Virus record (IMG/VR): IMGVR_UViG_3300044697_000005
Coordinates: 1 to 39,243 of that record
DNA length: 39,243 nucleotides
Strand: one strand, 5' to 3'
From: a virus
This document shows, piece by piece, positions 1 through 8,278 of the stretch. Below the pieces are notes generated by a model that did not search any database, was not told the DNA's origin, and saw nothing but the letters and a program-made list of their open reading frames with translations. How positions within the stretch are numbered: the first letter of the stretch is position 1; every line of letters starts with the position of its first letter. The translations under genes were made by a program, and so were the position numbers.

Positions 1-154
1 GAGTTGCGAAACTATCGCTTGATCCACCGTTAGGAACAGCGATGGAATTTCCACCCGTTGAATTCATGATGTCATCGATTTGTTTGATTGTAGGCGTGGT
101 AGCGAGTGCTGTAGAACTCCACAGCAGAGCTACCAAGATAGTTAACTTTTTCAT
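1..154 (-). CDS. Exported fibre-like protein, N-terminal fragment (runs off window)
   Basis: The reading frame starts at an ATG at 154 with a strong GGAGGA ribosome site just upstream and runs off the left edge after 51 codons. The first 18 residues are a clear Sec signal peptide (MKKL, a hydrophobic core, then STALA before the cleavage site). The mature part begins TTPTIKQIDDI and closely resembles the start of the exported protein at 38050-38499 (TTPTVRQIDQI), so the two are paralogs. It follows a tail-fibre gene in the same operon. Function is inferred as a fibre or surface protein. The C-terminal part is not in the window. Confidence 0.75.
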   Translation of the reverse strand, partial: MKKLTILVALLWSSTALATTPTIKQIDDIMNSTGGNSIAVPNGGSSDSFAT

Positions 155-171
155 TTTATATCCTCCTTGAG

Positions 172-1524
172 TTAGATTGCGTTGCTGACAAATTGCCATT
201 GAGATCCATTCCACATATAAACGATGCCCTGACCCGTGAGCATGTTGTAATCACCGTTTGAATAAACTCCAGACCCATTCGCTATCTTTAGATATCCCCC
301 TGATCCGCTCGTGACACCAAACACCGTCAATCTTTGACCTACGGTGACGCCAGCAGAAATTTGTGGAGATGCAGTAATCGGAATAGACCCAACCGTAATT
401 GTACTAGGAGTTATCCACCAAACTTGATCATTTGCAGTCGAAGCCGGGATACCTACAGTGGGATCAATTGCGACAGGAGTGTTTATTTTCCCGTGCGCTT
501 CGATGAGACTTGATCCACCGCCTCCCATTGTTGCGTTGTAAATGCAATAAAGAATGGTTCCCAAAGGCGGCGCGGTATTGAATGTAATTGTAGATCCTGT
601 CAAACTCCACAAATTGTCGGGATAAATTCCCCCATCAAAGAACAGAAATGTACCAGCTTGAGATCCAGGCGTGTGTGAAAGTGTGAATGAAGTGTTTGAA
701 GCATTGATTACGCCAGTAGGAGTTTCCGCATATGCTGTTCCGCCTCCGCTTCCACCACTTCCAGAACCTAAATTTGCGATGATATAAGACAAAATATCGT
801 AAGGGGAGTTGAACGCATAAAGAATTGGCGAAAGGAGTTGATAGTAAAATCTGATTCCTGATGATGTTCCGAACGTGTACGCGGTTTCAACTCCAGTGAC
901 TTCTGTGTAATACGAAAGAGTCCATGTCGATCCAGAATTTGTTATGCGACCGTAAACTGTATTTCCTGATCCGTCCGAATAGAGATTGTCTGTCGCAGAA
1001 TTTCTGATGATTACTTTGTTTTGAGGATTGTTTACGACGACACCTGCGACATTGCTTCCAGTAGAAGGAGTCGAAGAAGAAAATTGAGAACTCACATCTG
1101 AACTAGAACTTGAAACCCCGATGATGTCAGTTCCTTGAATGATATATCCGTAAAGAGGAGATCCTGCGATGCTAGATGAAGCGATGAGAGGACCATCACC
1201 AAACGCGCCCGTATGTTTATGGCCTGAAGTTGCATCAAATGCTAAATCCAGAGCTGCAGCTCTAGCTTTTACATTGTCAGTTGATGTCCCACGATTATTT
1301 GTCGCCCAAGTGGGAAGGTAATTGTAAATTTGATTGGTCAGAGCACCTAAGAAAGAAGCGATGGAGTTTACGTTTTTTTGAATGTCGATAACTGAAGGGC
1401 CAGAAGCAGGACTAGAAGAAATAAAATCGAGTTGAGACGGATCTTGGTCGTTACCGTTTTTTGTAATAAATGCGGCATTAGTTATGGAGGCATCTACTGG
1501 TTGACCGTCCAACACGCCTGACAT
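172..1524 (-). CDS. Tail fibre / baseplate fibre protein
   Basis: A 450-residue protein rich in Ser, Gly and Thr, following the distal tail gene, which is where siphoviruses place receptor-binding or fibre genes. Around residues 101-112 it has the HKHTG..GDGP motif seen in many phage fibres and baseplate proteins. A Gly-rich linker near residue 255 is followed by a domain of about 70 residues (NTSFTLSHTPG...FDGG...LTGSTITF..APP.GT) that recurs in the exported protein at 38050-38499. The C-terminus ends in MWNGSQWQFVSNAI, a typical fibre-tip ending. There is no signal peptide here, unlike the neighbouring fibre genes. The fibre role is well supported by position and motifs; the receptor is unknown. 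Confidence 0.72.
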   Translation of the reverse strand: MSGVLDGQPVDASITNAAFITKNGNDQDPSQLDFISSSPASGPSVIDIQKNVNSIASFLGALTNQIYNYLPTWATNNRGTSTDNVKARAAALDLAFDATSGHKHTGAFGDGPLIASSSIAGSPLYGYIIQGTDIIGVSSSSSDVSSQFSSSTPSTGSNVAGVVVNNPQNKVIIRNSATDNLYSDGSGNTVYGRITNSGSTWTLSYYTEVTGVETAYTFGTSSGIRFYYQLLSPILYAFNSPYDILSYIIANLGSGSGGSGGGTAYAETPTGVINASNTSFTLSHTPGSQAGTFLFFDGGIYPDNLWSLTGSTITFNTAPPLGTILYCIYNATMGGGGSSLIEAHGKINTPVAIDPTVGIPASTANDQVWWITPSTITVGSIPITASPQISAGVTVGQRLTVFGVTSGSGGYLKIANGSGVYSNGDYNMLTGQGIVYMWNGSQWQFVSNAI

Positions 1525-1539
1525 ATTCTTTATTCCCCT

Positions 1540-2322
1540 CTAACTTTCATTTGTCTGCCTAAACTTCATTAACGGCGTGGAATATTGGAAGGGAAATTCT
1601 GGAAGCATTTCCTCAAAATCAAAAGACAATCCCTGATCAGGGTCATCCAAAGTTCCGTTGTAATACGTATTAGGTTGTGTCACGTCTGGCGTAAAATCAA
1701 GCTGTCTTTGTTGAATCATCCATTGCACCAAAGGATACCAATCACTTTGCAGCGTCGCTTCCATGATGTATTTGAATTGAACCTGCCAAAAGAATTGGAT
1801 ACTGAAAACAATTGCTTCTTTTAATCCCGATGCGCTGACGTTCACCGAACCAAAATTTTTCTGCATCGCTTGTGTCGGCAAGAAAGTAAATCCATTTACA
1901 AACGTGTTGGATTGCGTGAGATTCGGAACGAATGCGGTTCCCGCACTAGCAGATCCGGTGTATGTTGTTGCGCCCGTATAATCTGCTGTGTTGAATCCTA
2001 AAAGCGTTGCGGGGTTGCTGGGATTTCCAGTCAAGAAATAAATGCTAAGATAACCTCCGTTGGTTGTAATTGTGACGCGGTTTTGTAGACCGCCCATAAT
2101 AGTTCGATCAGTCGTGCAATCGTAGATATGAAGCGGATCTGCCGCAGTGAATGCTCGGATGACTTCTACCGAGAGAGATGTGAGAGAATAGAATCCAAGA
2201 TTGAGTTGAGCAGTTCTTGCAAGCGATCCCACTTCAAGCGAAGTAGTTCCAAACGTGATGTATTGATTTGTAGGCGTGACCTCGAGGCCGTAAAGAAACA
2301 AACTACTATTTCGTAAAGCCAT
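1540..2322 (-). CDS. Putative distal tail / tail-tip protein
   Basis: A 260-residue protein encoded directly after the tape measure gene, with start and stop touching at 2322. Genes in this position in siphoviruses usually encode the distal tail protein that closes the tube and carries the baseplate. The N-terminus (SSLFLYGLEVTPTNQYITF) and the overall beta-rich, aromatic composition fit such a protein. The C-terminal 60 residues are acidic and Pro/Phe-rich (DFEEMLPEFPFQYSTP). I see no catalytic motif. The assignment rests mostly on gene order. Confidence 0.55.
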   Translation of the reverse strand: MALRNSSLFLYGLEVTPTNQYITFGTTSLEVGSLARTAQLNLGFYSLTSLSVEVIRAFTAADPLHIYDCTTDRTIMGGLQNRVTITTNGGYLSIYFLTGNPSNPATLLGFNTADYTGATTYTGSASAGTAFVPNLTQSNTFVNGFTFLPTQAMQKNFGSVNVSASGLKEAIVFSIQFFWQVQFKYIMEATLQSDWYPLVQWMIQQRQLDFTPDVTQPNTYYNGTLDDPDQGLSFDFEEMLPEFPFQYSTPLMKFRQTNES

Positions 2323-4343
2323 TAGAGTCCGCCCCCTACACTTTGGATTTTGAAATCTTGGGCATCTGCTGCCCCTCTAATTTGTTGCACTAACCAGTTT
2401 TGCGTCTGATCACTCATCAACATATTACCTTGAATTGCAATCGTGACGTTAGCGGGACCTGTATTCATTCCGCCTCCCAAAGTGGGTTGCGCAGGGTTTG
2501 CAGCAGTGCCGGCGAGTCCGCCGCCTGATGTCGCAGCACTTCCAGCCGCCATAGACGGAGCACCTCCTGCCATTCCTGAAAGCATTCCGCCTAGCATCAT
2601 GAGAGCTGCACCCGCAGCAAGCCCCGCAGGGTTTGGAGGAAATACGGAAGCCAAGAACATCATTTGACCGTAATTGGTCGCCATTTCACCGACCATGCCT
2701 TCAAATGCGCCACTGAGAGCATCGCTCGCGCTCTTTGCTCCTGATCCGATCTGAGCGAATGCGTTAGACATGTGATTACCGAAACTTTGGGCCGTTTTGT
2801 CTCCGAATTGACCGAAATCTTTAAGCGCCATTGTATTCTTCATCGACATGGTTTGGAAACCACGCGCGACGCCTTCGAAGATATTTGAAGATTCGGCCTG
2901 ATAATTATTCAAAGCTTGAATTTGCATTTGAGCAAGCTTGGCATCGTCTTGCTCCATTTTCTTGTCTTTGATTTCGTTGAGTTTCGCGATTTCTTTATCG
3001 GCCTGAGCATTGTTGAGCTCACGCTTGTGTTGCTTTTCTTTGACTTGAGTGATTTGTTCGTCAACTTTTTTCGCGTCTTCTAAGCGTTGTCTGTTATAGA
3101 GTTTCGTCGCTTCCTCGACGGAATCCATGTTCTTGATTTCTTCCTGCGTCATTTGACGATCAAGCGCGTCCATGTCTTTGGCGAACTTCGCTTCTTGGGC
3201 CTTCATCTTCTCGTGGCGTTCTTTTTGATTGGCTTCTTCGTTCGACTTAGCGCCAGCAGCGACTTGACCCTCTTGGGCTTTTTTCTGGGCTTGAAACGCT
3301 TGATCTTGCGTCATGACTTTCTTGGATTCTTCTACGACTTCGGCAAGTTGTTTCTTATAGAGCTCGAGATTTACCGCGTCTTGTGCGGTAAACATTCCTG
3401 GGTTTTTTTCCTGAGTTTGTTGGAGCTGAATGATGTTAGCTTTGAGTTCTAAAGTCTTCTTGGCGAGAGATTCCGTACGAAGCGCCGCTTGCTCGGCACC
3501 GGATCCGAAATGTTCTTTGATGAAATCGCCCGCGTCCTTAGCGGCACTCGACAACCCGTGAAGCGCTGCGATAACGGTTGGGCCCGCAATCTTGTTGATC
3601 GCTAATGCTACGGCTTCACCAACTTCGGTCATCGTGGCTTTAAACTGCTGCCAGAGATTGATTGCAGGTGTCAGGCTTTCATTCACACCCGCGAATTGCT
3701 TAGCACCTTTTTCGAGCACGGCATTCATCAACGCTTGCTGCTGATCCGCCTTGGTGAGTGAGTCTACCGTTACCCCTAATTCTTTCGCATATTCGATATA
3801 GGCTTGTTTCGCGTCGACGGTGATACCGATATGCCTAAGCATCCGAGTATTGCCCGTAGCAATCGCCTGGGAGATCATATCGAAGTTTTGAAGCATGTCG
3901 CCGCCGAAGACTGCTGTCGCTTGACGCGCCATAGTCATTACTTCAGGTAACTTTTCTGCCCCGCCGTCGAGTTCTGTGAGAGCCTTGTTAGCACTTTCCA
4001 TGACGGACGTTTGATCAGCCCAGCCTTTACTCGCGTCCATCAACCCGGATTTCAGCTTCTCGGAATACACGCCAGCCGTATTCGAGAGATTTTGAAATTG
4101 CGCTTCCGTCTGTTCGACTTTTTCCGCTGCGAAAACTTCGCCTATTGTCGCCTTAAGTCCGATAAAAGCGGTTCCGACTGCTCCGATGACCGGCGTCATC
4201 TCGCCTAAGGTTTCGAGAAGCCCGGACAATCCTTCGACATCCCCGATCCCGTTGATCGCCTGAGCAGCACTTTGCGCCTGATCAATGAAGTCAGACGCGT
4301 CAAGGTCTAAGCGAAATTGGGTTGAGTTATCGTCACCAGCCAT
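2322..4343 (-). CDS. Tail tape measure protein
   Basis: A 673-residue protein that sets tail length and is threaded through the tail tube. The N-terminus has the typical FRLDLDASDFIDQAQSA start. A helical Ala/Gly-rich region with hydrophobic stretches follows (residues 55-75, TPVIGAVGTAFIGLKATIGEVF). The centre (about 300-490) is a long, highly charged coiled coil rich in Gln, Lys and Glu. The C-terminal part has a Gly/Ala/Met-rich hydrophobic segment (about 570-620). It lies right after the frameshifted chaperone pair, the standard place. At roughly 0.15 nm per residue the tail would be on the order of 100 nm, an inference from family behaviour. Confidence 0.9.
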   Translation of the reverse strand: MAGDDNSTQFRLDLDASDFIDQAQSAAQAINGIGDVEGLSGLLETLGEMTPVIGAVGTAFIGLKATIGEVFAAEKVEQTEAQFQNLSNTAGVYSEKLKSGLMDASKGWADQTSVMESANKALTELDGGAEKLPEVMTMARQATAVFGGDMLQNFDMISQAIATGNTRMLRHIGITVDAKQAYIEYAKELGVTVDSLTKADQQQALMNAVLEKGAKQFAGVNESLTPAINLWQQFKATMTEVGEAVALAINKIAGPTVIAALHGLSSAAKDAGDFIKEHFGSGAEQAALRTESLAKKTLELKANIIQLQQTQEKNPGMFTAQDAVNLELYKKQLAEVVEESKKVMTQDQAFQAQKKAQEGQVAAGAKSNEEANQKERHEKMKAQEAKFAKDMDALDRQMTQEEIKNMDSVEEATKLYNRQRLEDAKKVDEQITQVKEKQHKRELNNAQADKEIAKLNEIKDKKMEQDDAKLAQMQIQALNNYQAESSNIFEGVARGFQTMSMKNTMALKDFGQFGDKTAQSFGNHMSNAFAQIGSGAKSASDALSGAFEGMVGEMATNYGQMMFLASVFPPNPAGLAAGAALMMLGGMLSGMAGGAPSMAAGSAATSGGGLAGTAANPAQPTLGGGMNTGPANVTIAIQGNMLMSDQTQNWLVQQIRGAADAQDFKIQSVGGGL

Positions 4344-4346
4344 GAT

Positions 4347-5158
4347 TTAGTGCGTCACCTTCACCCTTCGATTGATACGATTGTCTTTCGCAAACGCACC
4401 CATGACGGCTTGTCTTGCCTCTTCGCCTTTCAATTCTTGTCTAGGTTTGATGGTCGCTGGCCCGCGCTCGCCTGGCTTGAAAAATTCAGATTGTTCTTTG
4501 GGCTTTCCGTAGCGCTGAAAGAAATCCACCGTGTCAAGAAAACCTTGTTTGTCCATTTGACCGGCTCTTGAGGTCCAGCAATCGTAAAGATAATCCTGGC
4601 CTCTAAGAATGCGAGACGCCTCAAGCATCGCGAAAAATCTTTTCGCTGGCATGTCAAGGACGTGATCTACACTCCACCCGTAATAATGGCAAACTTCAGC
4701 AATCAACATCGTCGCCTCAATTTTGAGGCCTTCTACACTGCTGCCTGTTCCGTCGGTTGACTCTCTAGAGTTTTTTTTTGAGCAGAGTCCGCGTAAGCTT
4801 TTCCGCTCACGCATTCCATAATTTGCGAGGTCAATATTCCGATTTGAGGTAAAGTCATATCCTGAATGTCAGCCCAAGAAATGGTTCCGACAGCGGCATG
4901 AAATACCTTCCAGTAGGCCAAAAGAATTTCTTTCTGACTTACTTTTTCGGGTTTTTTCCTCAACGCCTCCAATCCGGCGAGTTCGTTCGTAACCTTGAGG
5001 AAAGTTTTTGTGTCCATCGGTTTAATAAGATGAACTTTTCCTTTCCAACGAAACCCGACCGGATCGTTAACGACTCTGTCCAAATCTACTATCACCCTAG
5101 TGTCATCACTTGGTATCGCTTGACGAGCAGGAGTCAGTTTAAAAAGCCTTCCTAACAT
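4347..5158 (-). CDS. Tail assembly chaperone, -1 frameshift product (lambda GT-like)
   Basis: The upstream frame (5158 to the A-run at 4779-4771) and the downstream frame (to 4347) overlap, and the downstream frame lies in the -1 frame. The overlap carries the homopolymer C-A9-C, read in the upstream frame as CAA AAA AAA ACT, a classical slippery site. Slippage there would join about 129 residues of the first frame to 141 of the second, giving a protein of about 270 residues. The downstream part has no good start near the overlap; its first in-frame ATG is at 4709, well inside the frame. Such G/GT pairs between tail tube and tape measure genes are near universal in siphoviruses. The longer form is thought to bridge tape measure and tube proteins. 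Confidence 0.8.
4733..5158 (-). CDS. Tail assembly chaperone, short form (lambda G-like)
   Basis: A 141-residue protein made when ribosomes do not slip at the A-run near its 3' end. It starts MLGRLFKLTPAR at 5158, ten bases after the tail tube stop. It is mostly helical and charged in the middle (LAGLEALRKKPEKVSQKEI), as in other tail chaperones. It should coat the tape measure protein during tail assembly and be absent from the virion. After the slip site only about 13 codons remain (TLESQPTEQAAV and stop). Assignment is by gene order, size and the frameshift signal rather than by sequence recognition. Confidence 0.75.
   Translation of the reverse strand: MLGRLFKLTPARQAIPSDDTRVIVDLDRVVNDPVGFRWKGKVHLIKPMDTKTFLKVTNELAGLEALRKKPEKVSQKEILLAYWKVFHAAVGTISWADIQDMTLPQIGILTSQIMECVSGKAYADSAQKKTLESQPTEQAAV
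4769..4781 (-). promoter_or_regulatory. Programmed -1 ribosomal frameshift site
   Basis: Minus-strand sequence TCAAAAAAAAACT contains nine consecutive A residues. The zero frame reads CAA AAA AAA ACT and the -1 frame reads TCA AAA AAA AAC. Immediately downstream, ACTCTAGAGAGT is self-complementary and could form a small stimulatory hairpin. The location in the tail chaperone pair makes programmed slippage very likely. Efficiency cannot be judged from sequence. Confidence 0.75.
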
Positions 5159-5167
5159 TTAGACTCC

Positions 5168-6040
5168 TTAGCTGAAATTTGACGCAGTCGTTGCAATCGT
5201 GAATGAATCGTTCGCAGCAAACTGAGTGCTTCCTTGTGTGACTTTAAAATTGATCACATCAGGAGAGCCCGTTGTCGGAATGAAATTCACGAATGAAGCG
5301 CTAGCAGCAGCAACGAAACAATATCCAAGAGCACCGCTGATCGAACCAGTCACGAGAACATTGTTTCCTGAAACGCTAGAATCCAATACGAGAGCCGTAA
5401 TGGTTTCAGTCTTCGTCACGCCGTTGAACACGCTGACATTGGTAATCGTTCCGTTTCCGGTGTTTGAACCAGGGACAGGGCTCGCAGCGCTTGCAGGAGT
5501 CATTCCGTTTGAAGGATCTCCGTGAGTCATATAACGAGCAGGACTGACCGTAACGTCTGGGTAAACGATGAATTCAACCGTAAGGCCCGATTGTTTGTCA
5601 GGACCGTATTTGGTTTCAGACATGTTCTTGGTAGACGCTTTATAAAACAAGAAATCTTGACTCAAATCAGAGTTAGCGTTTTCAAGAGGGTGAAGCAAAA
5701 GCTGCTGCGCTTTAGGATAAAGATGATCGCCGATTTGCATATCAGAGTACATCGACTTGTTTCCGCCGTTGATGATTTCATGCATCGACGGGAAAGCAAC
5801 TTTCCAATTATCCATGTTCTTTGCTTCGGCAAGCGTGAACTTCACCGAATAAGTGAGTCCGCAAACGACTTGATCGACAATCGATTTGCCGAACTGATCG
5901 ACTTTGATGTCGGCCATGTCGTAGTTAATGGTGATAGCCACGTCGTTTAACGTGCCTCCAAGATCTACCCCGTTAAACATGACTCTCATTGGAGAGAGTG
6001 CGATGTTGGTAGGGGTAATGTTTGCTGTACTTGTGCTCAT
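5168..6040 (-). CDS. Major tail tube protein
   Basis: A 290-residue protein expected to polymerise into the tail tube. The first 175 residues fit a tube fold (MRVMFNGVDLGGTLNDVAITINYD..., then TVEFIVYPDVTVSPARYMTHGDPS). The C-terminal 110 residues, after a Pro/Ala/Ser-rich linker near 178-195, look like an extra beta-sandwich (TITNVSVFNGVTKTETITALVLD...), perhaps a surface domain. Neighbours are a terminator-sized gene upstream and the chaperone pair downstream, which fixes its place in the tail cluster. No sheath gene is adjacent, favouring a non-contractile tail. Confidence 0.8.
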   Translation of the reverse strand: MSTSTANITPTNIALSPMRVMFNGVDLGGTLNDVAITINYDMADIKVDQFGKSIVDQVVCGLTYSVKFTLAEAKNMDNWKVAFPSMHEIINGGNKSMYSDMQIGDHLYPKAQQLLLHPLENANSDLSQDFLFYKASTKNMSETKYGPDKQSGLTVEFIVYPDVTVSPARYMTHGDPSNGMTPASAASPVPGSNTGNGTITNVSVFNGVTKTETITALVLDSSVSGNNVLVTGSISGALGYCFVAAASASFVNFIPTTGSPDVINFKVTQGSTQFAANDSFTIATTASNFS

Positions 6041-6058
6041 ATAAGTCCCTCCAAGAAC

Positions 6059-6571
6059 CTAGTAGTTTTCCAAATGGGTTACGTCACACTTCAAAACAAT
6101 CTCTTTCCTAAACTTTCCTCCATCGCCATTGCTTTCCGTTCTCATGTAAAGAGGCGAGAAGCTTGCATGGTAAACGACAACAACTAATTTCAAAAGATTA
6201 TCCGTTGAAATAATAGGAGTCTGATCCAACACTGAATGCAGCGCAGATAAATATCTCCACGTTACATAAGTCGTTTCGTCTTCTGTTTGTCCTTCAATCA
6301 CAGCGCTCACGTTTACTTTTACTGTCGCGTTAACGAAGTTCGATTTCATCTTGTCGATATTGAAATCAAAGTCATCACAAAGAACGAAAATCGCTGGCAA
6401 TTGATATCCGTGAGGCTTAGGGAAAATAAAATATTCTTTCGGGTTCGGGATGTTTACCGACGGAGGAGTGGTTGCATTCGCTCCGACCGTATCTAAAGCG
6501 GCTGAGATATTGGATTGAATGTATGTGATCATGTTCGTTACAGTGCCTTCGGCAAGTTTTCGGTAGTCCAT
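6059..6571 (-). CDS. Putative tail terminator / tail completion protein
   Basis: A 170-residue protein between the gpG-type morphogenesis gene and the tail tube gene. Its size, position and alternating alpha/beta pattern (YIQSNISAALDTVGAN at the start, several beta strands such as FVNATVKVNVSAVIE and LLKLVVVVYHA) match tail terminator proteins, which cap the tail tube and bind the head connector. Its ATG shares bases with the end of the upstream gene at 6571, so translation is probably coupled. I do not recognise a specific family. Confidence 0.5.
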   Translation of the reverse strand: MDYRKLAEGTVTNMITYIQSNISAALDTVGANATTPPSVNIPNPKEYFIFPKPHGYQLPAIFVLCDDFDFNIDKMKSNFVNATVKVNVSAVIEGQTEDETTYVTWRYLSALHSVLDQTPIISTDNLLKLVVVVYHASFSPLYMRTESNGDGGKFRKEIVLKCDVTHLENY

Positions 6572-7047
6572 TATTCCACCACCTTGTTCTTAGCCACGTA
6601 ATCCATGATCTGAGATTCCCAATCTTCAATCGTCGCGTCTGCAAATTCCATGTAAGGGCGGAGTTCCCCTGGATAGACCGCGTAAGGTATCGCGCCTGTA
6701 TTGATTCCAATTACGAACGAAGTATCGGTTACAAGCTTGTAAAAATATCCTGGGTTTGCGCCTTGAGCACCTTCAGCGAGATGAGATGTCGCAATCATGA
6801 CTTGCGTTCCACCGCCAGGATAAGCGGCATATTTCTTTCTCTTTCGCTTCGCATATTCAGGATTGAGTGCTTGCCATTGACCTGTTTCAGAGGCGTTTTG
6901 GGTCTGCCAACGCATCTGCTGGGCTTTCTTATATTGATTGAAAATGTTTCTGTTCAAGAAAGACGAGATCGAACGTCCGCGCTGAACCATTCCTAATAGG
7001 TTTTCTTCAATCGCGTTACGCGTCTTTTGTATTCCCCCCGTTGCCAT
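6571..7047 (-). CDS. Virion morphogenesis protein, Mu gpG / HK97 gp10-like
   Basis: A 158-residue protein with the features of the phage virion morphogenesis family: a helical N-terminus, then a basic segment WQALNPEYAKRKRKKYA at about residues 58-74, followed by VMIATSHLAEGAQG and a beta-rich C-terminus with AIPYAVYPGE. These proteins complete the head-tail joint or tail end. It overlaps its upstream neighbour at 7047 by one base and its downstream neighbour at 6571, consistent with tightly coupled assembly genes. The family call is from the WxxLxPxYxxRK pattern. Confidence 0.65.
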   Translation of the reverse strand: MATGGIQKTRNAIEENLLGMVQRGRSISSFLNRNIFNQYKKAQQMRWQTQNASETGQWQALNPEYAKRKRKKYAAYPGGGTQVMIATSHLAEGAQGANPGYFYKLVTDTSFVIGINTGAIPYAVYPGELRPYMEFADATIEDWESQIMDYVAKNKVVE

Positions 7048-7724
7048 TATCGCCTCGGCACCGGATCTCGGACGCGGCCTGTTCCCAGCGCAAACAAAGG
7101 CGACTCAAATTGATCTTGACGTGAATAATAACTCGCTCTCATAGTCTGAGCGCTATCTAAGAAATCTTGGGCCATTTCTTTCCATGAATCAGCGGCCTTA
7201 ATCACTTCCTCGCTCGGGGCGTCTTCTAATTGAAACACATTAGAAAGCCTCGTCATGTATTTCGACGCAGCAGATCGATACGCTTCACGCGCAGCAAAAT
7301 CAATCGCAGCAGGATTCAACCCATCAGGAATCGCGATGTAATTCGAAGTTAAACCCAACCAGTTCGACGCGGTTTGAAGGAACCCGTCGAGGTCTGAATC
7401 CTGAAACCATTGATAGTTATACGTCGCAGTGAATGTGTCTCTAGCGCCTGGTATTGTCGTAGTGAGCTGAAACACGCCCGTGTCTTCGTTGTCGTCATTG
7501 ACGACGTTCGCAGTCGGAACTTGAACGCCGTTAATGAACAATCCGTAAGGAAAAACGGCTGTCGTGAAGTTTTGAACACGCCTGTATTCAAACGTCATGA
7601 ACGTGATATTCACGCCGTCGACGACGCCTAGAACCTTTTTGTTCACGACGCGCTTGTCCATAGGACCATCGAAGATCGTGGATCTGAGAGCGAGAATCGC
7701 AGTAGGTGAATCTACCCAGCCCAT
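7047..7724 (-). CDS. Putative head-tail connector / adaptor protein
   Basis: A 225-residue protein between the capsid and tail-completion genes, where connector proteins are encoded. The middle (residues about 30-110) is beta-rich and reads like a small domain (VVDGVNITFMTFEYRRV...FINGVQV...ARDTFTATYNYQWF). The last 110 residues are helical (AAIDFAAREAYRSAASKYMTRL...IKAADSWKEMAQDFLDSA), similar in style to head-tail adaptors. It overlaps the upstream gene by 13 bases. I cannot name a precise family. Confidence 0.45.
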   Translation of the reverse strand: MGWVDSPTAILALRSTIFDGPMDKRVVNKKVLGVVDGVNITFMTFEYRRVQNFTTAVFPYGLFINGVQVPTANVVNDDNEDTGVFQLTTTIPGARDTFTATYNYQWFQDSDLDGFLQTASNWLGLTSNYIAIPDGLNPAAIDFAAREAYRSAASKYMTRLSNVFQLEDAPSEEVIKAADSWKEMAQDFLDSAQTMRASYYSRQDQFESPLFALGTGRVRDPVPRR

Positions 7725-8155
7725 TCCATTTCCTTCTGATGTGAGTCAAGTTGTCCCAAAACGTCGTTTAATGTCATGTCTTTTTCGATATAAGCGTAGC
7801 GCGCTTTTTCTTTTGCCATGGCTTCCGCTTTTCTTCGGCAATTGATCACGTCGCGTTCACTGACCGGCTCGTCGACCCAAAGAGGTCCGCCGTCTGCGAA
7901 CTGAAAATATTTATCTACCGTGCGCATCAAAGGTTCTACCGGGAAATGCCTGATCGCATTCGGGATCTTGTAGTTTCTGCAATAGATCGGAGACTTTGCA
8001 ATCTTGCCAGCAATAGTCAACACTTCTTTATTCTCTTGAGACGTGGGTTCTTTCCTCCACACTTGCGTAGTCTTCTCGGGAGAAGGGAGTTGCGCTGCGC
8101 CAATTGGGTTGTTTTTGTCTAACTTCGTTTTTTTTACTTCTTTGGATCCGAACAT
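7712..8155 (-). CDS. Hypothetical protein between capsid and connector genes
   Basis: A 147-residue, highly charged protein starting MFGSKEVKKTKLDK, with a disordered Lys/Pro-rich first 45 residues and a helical C-terminal part (EPVSERDVINCRRKAEAMAKEKARYAYIEKDM). It is separated from the major capsid gene by two hairpins, so it is probably transcribed at a lower level than the capsid. Position suggests a minor head or head-tail joining role. No family is recognised. Confidence 0.6.
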   Translation of the reverse strand: MFGSKEVKKTKLDKNNPIGAAQLPSPEKTTQVWRKEPTSQENKEVLTIAGKIAKSPIYCRNYKIPNAIRHFPVEPLMRTVDKYFQFADGGPLWVDEPVSERDVINCRRKAEAMAKEKARYAYIEKDMTLNDVLGQLDSHQKEMEWAG

Positions 8156-8188
8156 GATTTTCCTTTCGTTTGATCTTCGTTTTTAAGT

Positions 8189-8218
8189 GGGGTGCCCAAG
8201 CCCCAACCCGGGCACCCC
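8189..8218 (-). repeat. Strong GC-rich hairpin downstream of capsid gene
   Basis: A perfect 9-bp inverted repeat, GGGGTGCCC at 8189-8197 and GGGCACCCC at 8210-8218, with a 12-nt loop. In the minus direction it is followed by ACTTAAAAACG, with no T-run, so it is not a textbook intrinsic terminator. It may protect the 3' end of the capsid mRNA or act as an attenuator together with the adjacent terminator-like hairpin. Confidence 0.6.
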
Positions 8219-8227
8219 TAATCCACT

Positions 8228-8262
8228 AAAAATCGCGGGAAAACGAAGGAACCAAACCCGCG
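8228..8262 (-). terminator. Terminator-like hairpin after major capsid gene
   Basis: On the minus strand CGCGGG (8262-8257) pairs with CCCGCG (8239-8234) across a 17-nt loop and is followed directly by ATTTTTAG. The stem starts 16 bases after the end of the capsid gene. A leaky terminator here would lower transcription of downstream genes relative to the capsid. The large loop makes it weaker than an ideal terminator. Confidence 0.5.
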
Positions 8263-8278
8263 CAAATATGGCCGTGGA

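Noticed and set aside
3087-3452. Plus-strand frame with Leu/Phe-rich sequence
   Set aside because: It is antisense to the charged coiled coil of the tape measure protein, which always gives hydrophobic shadows.
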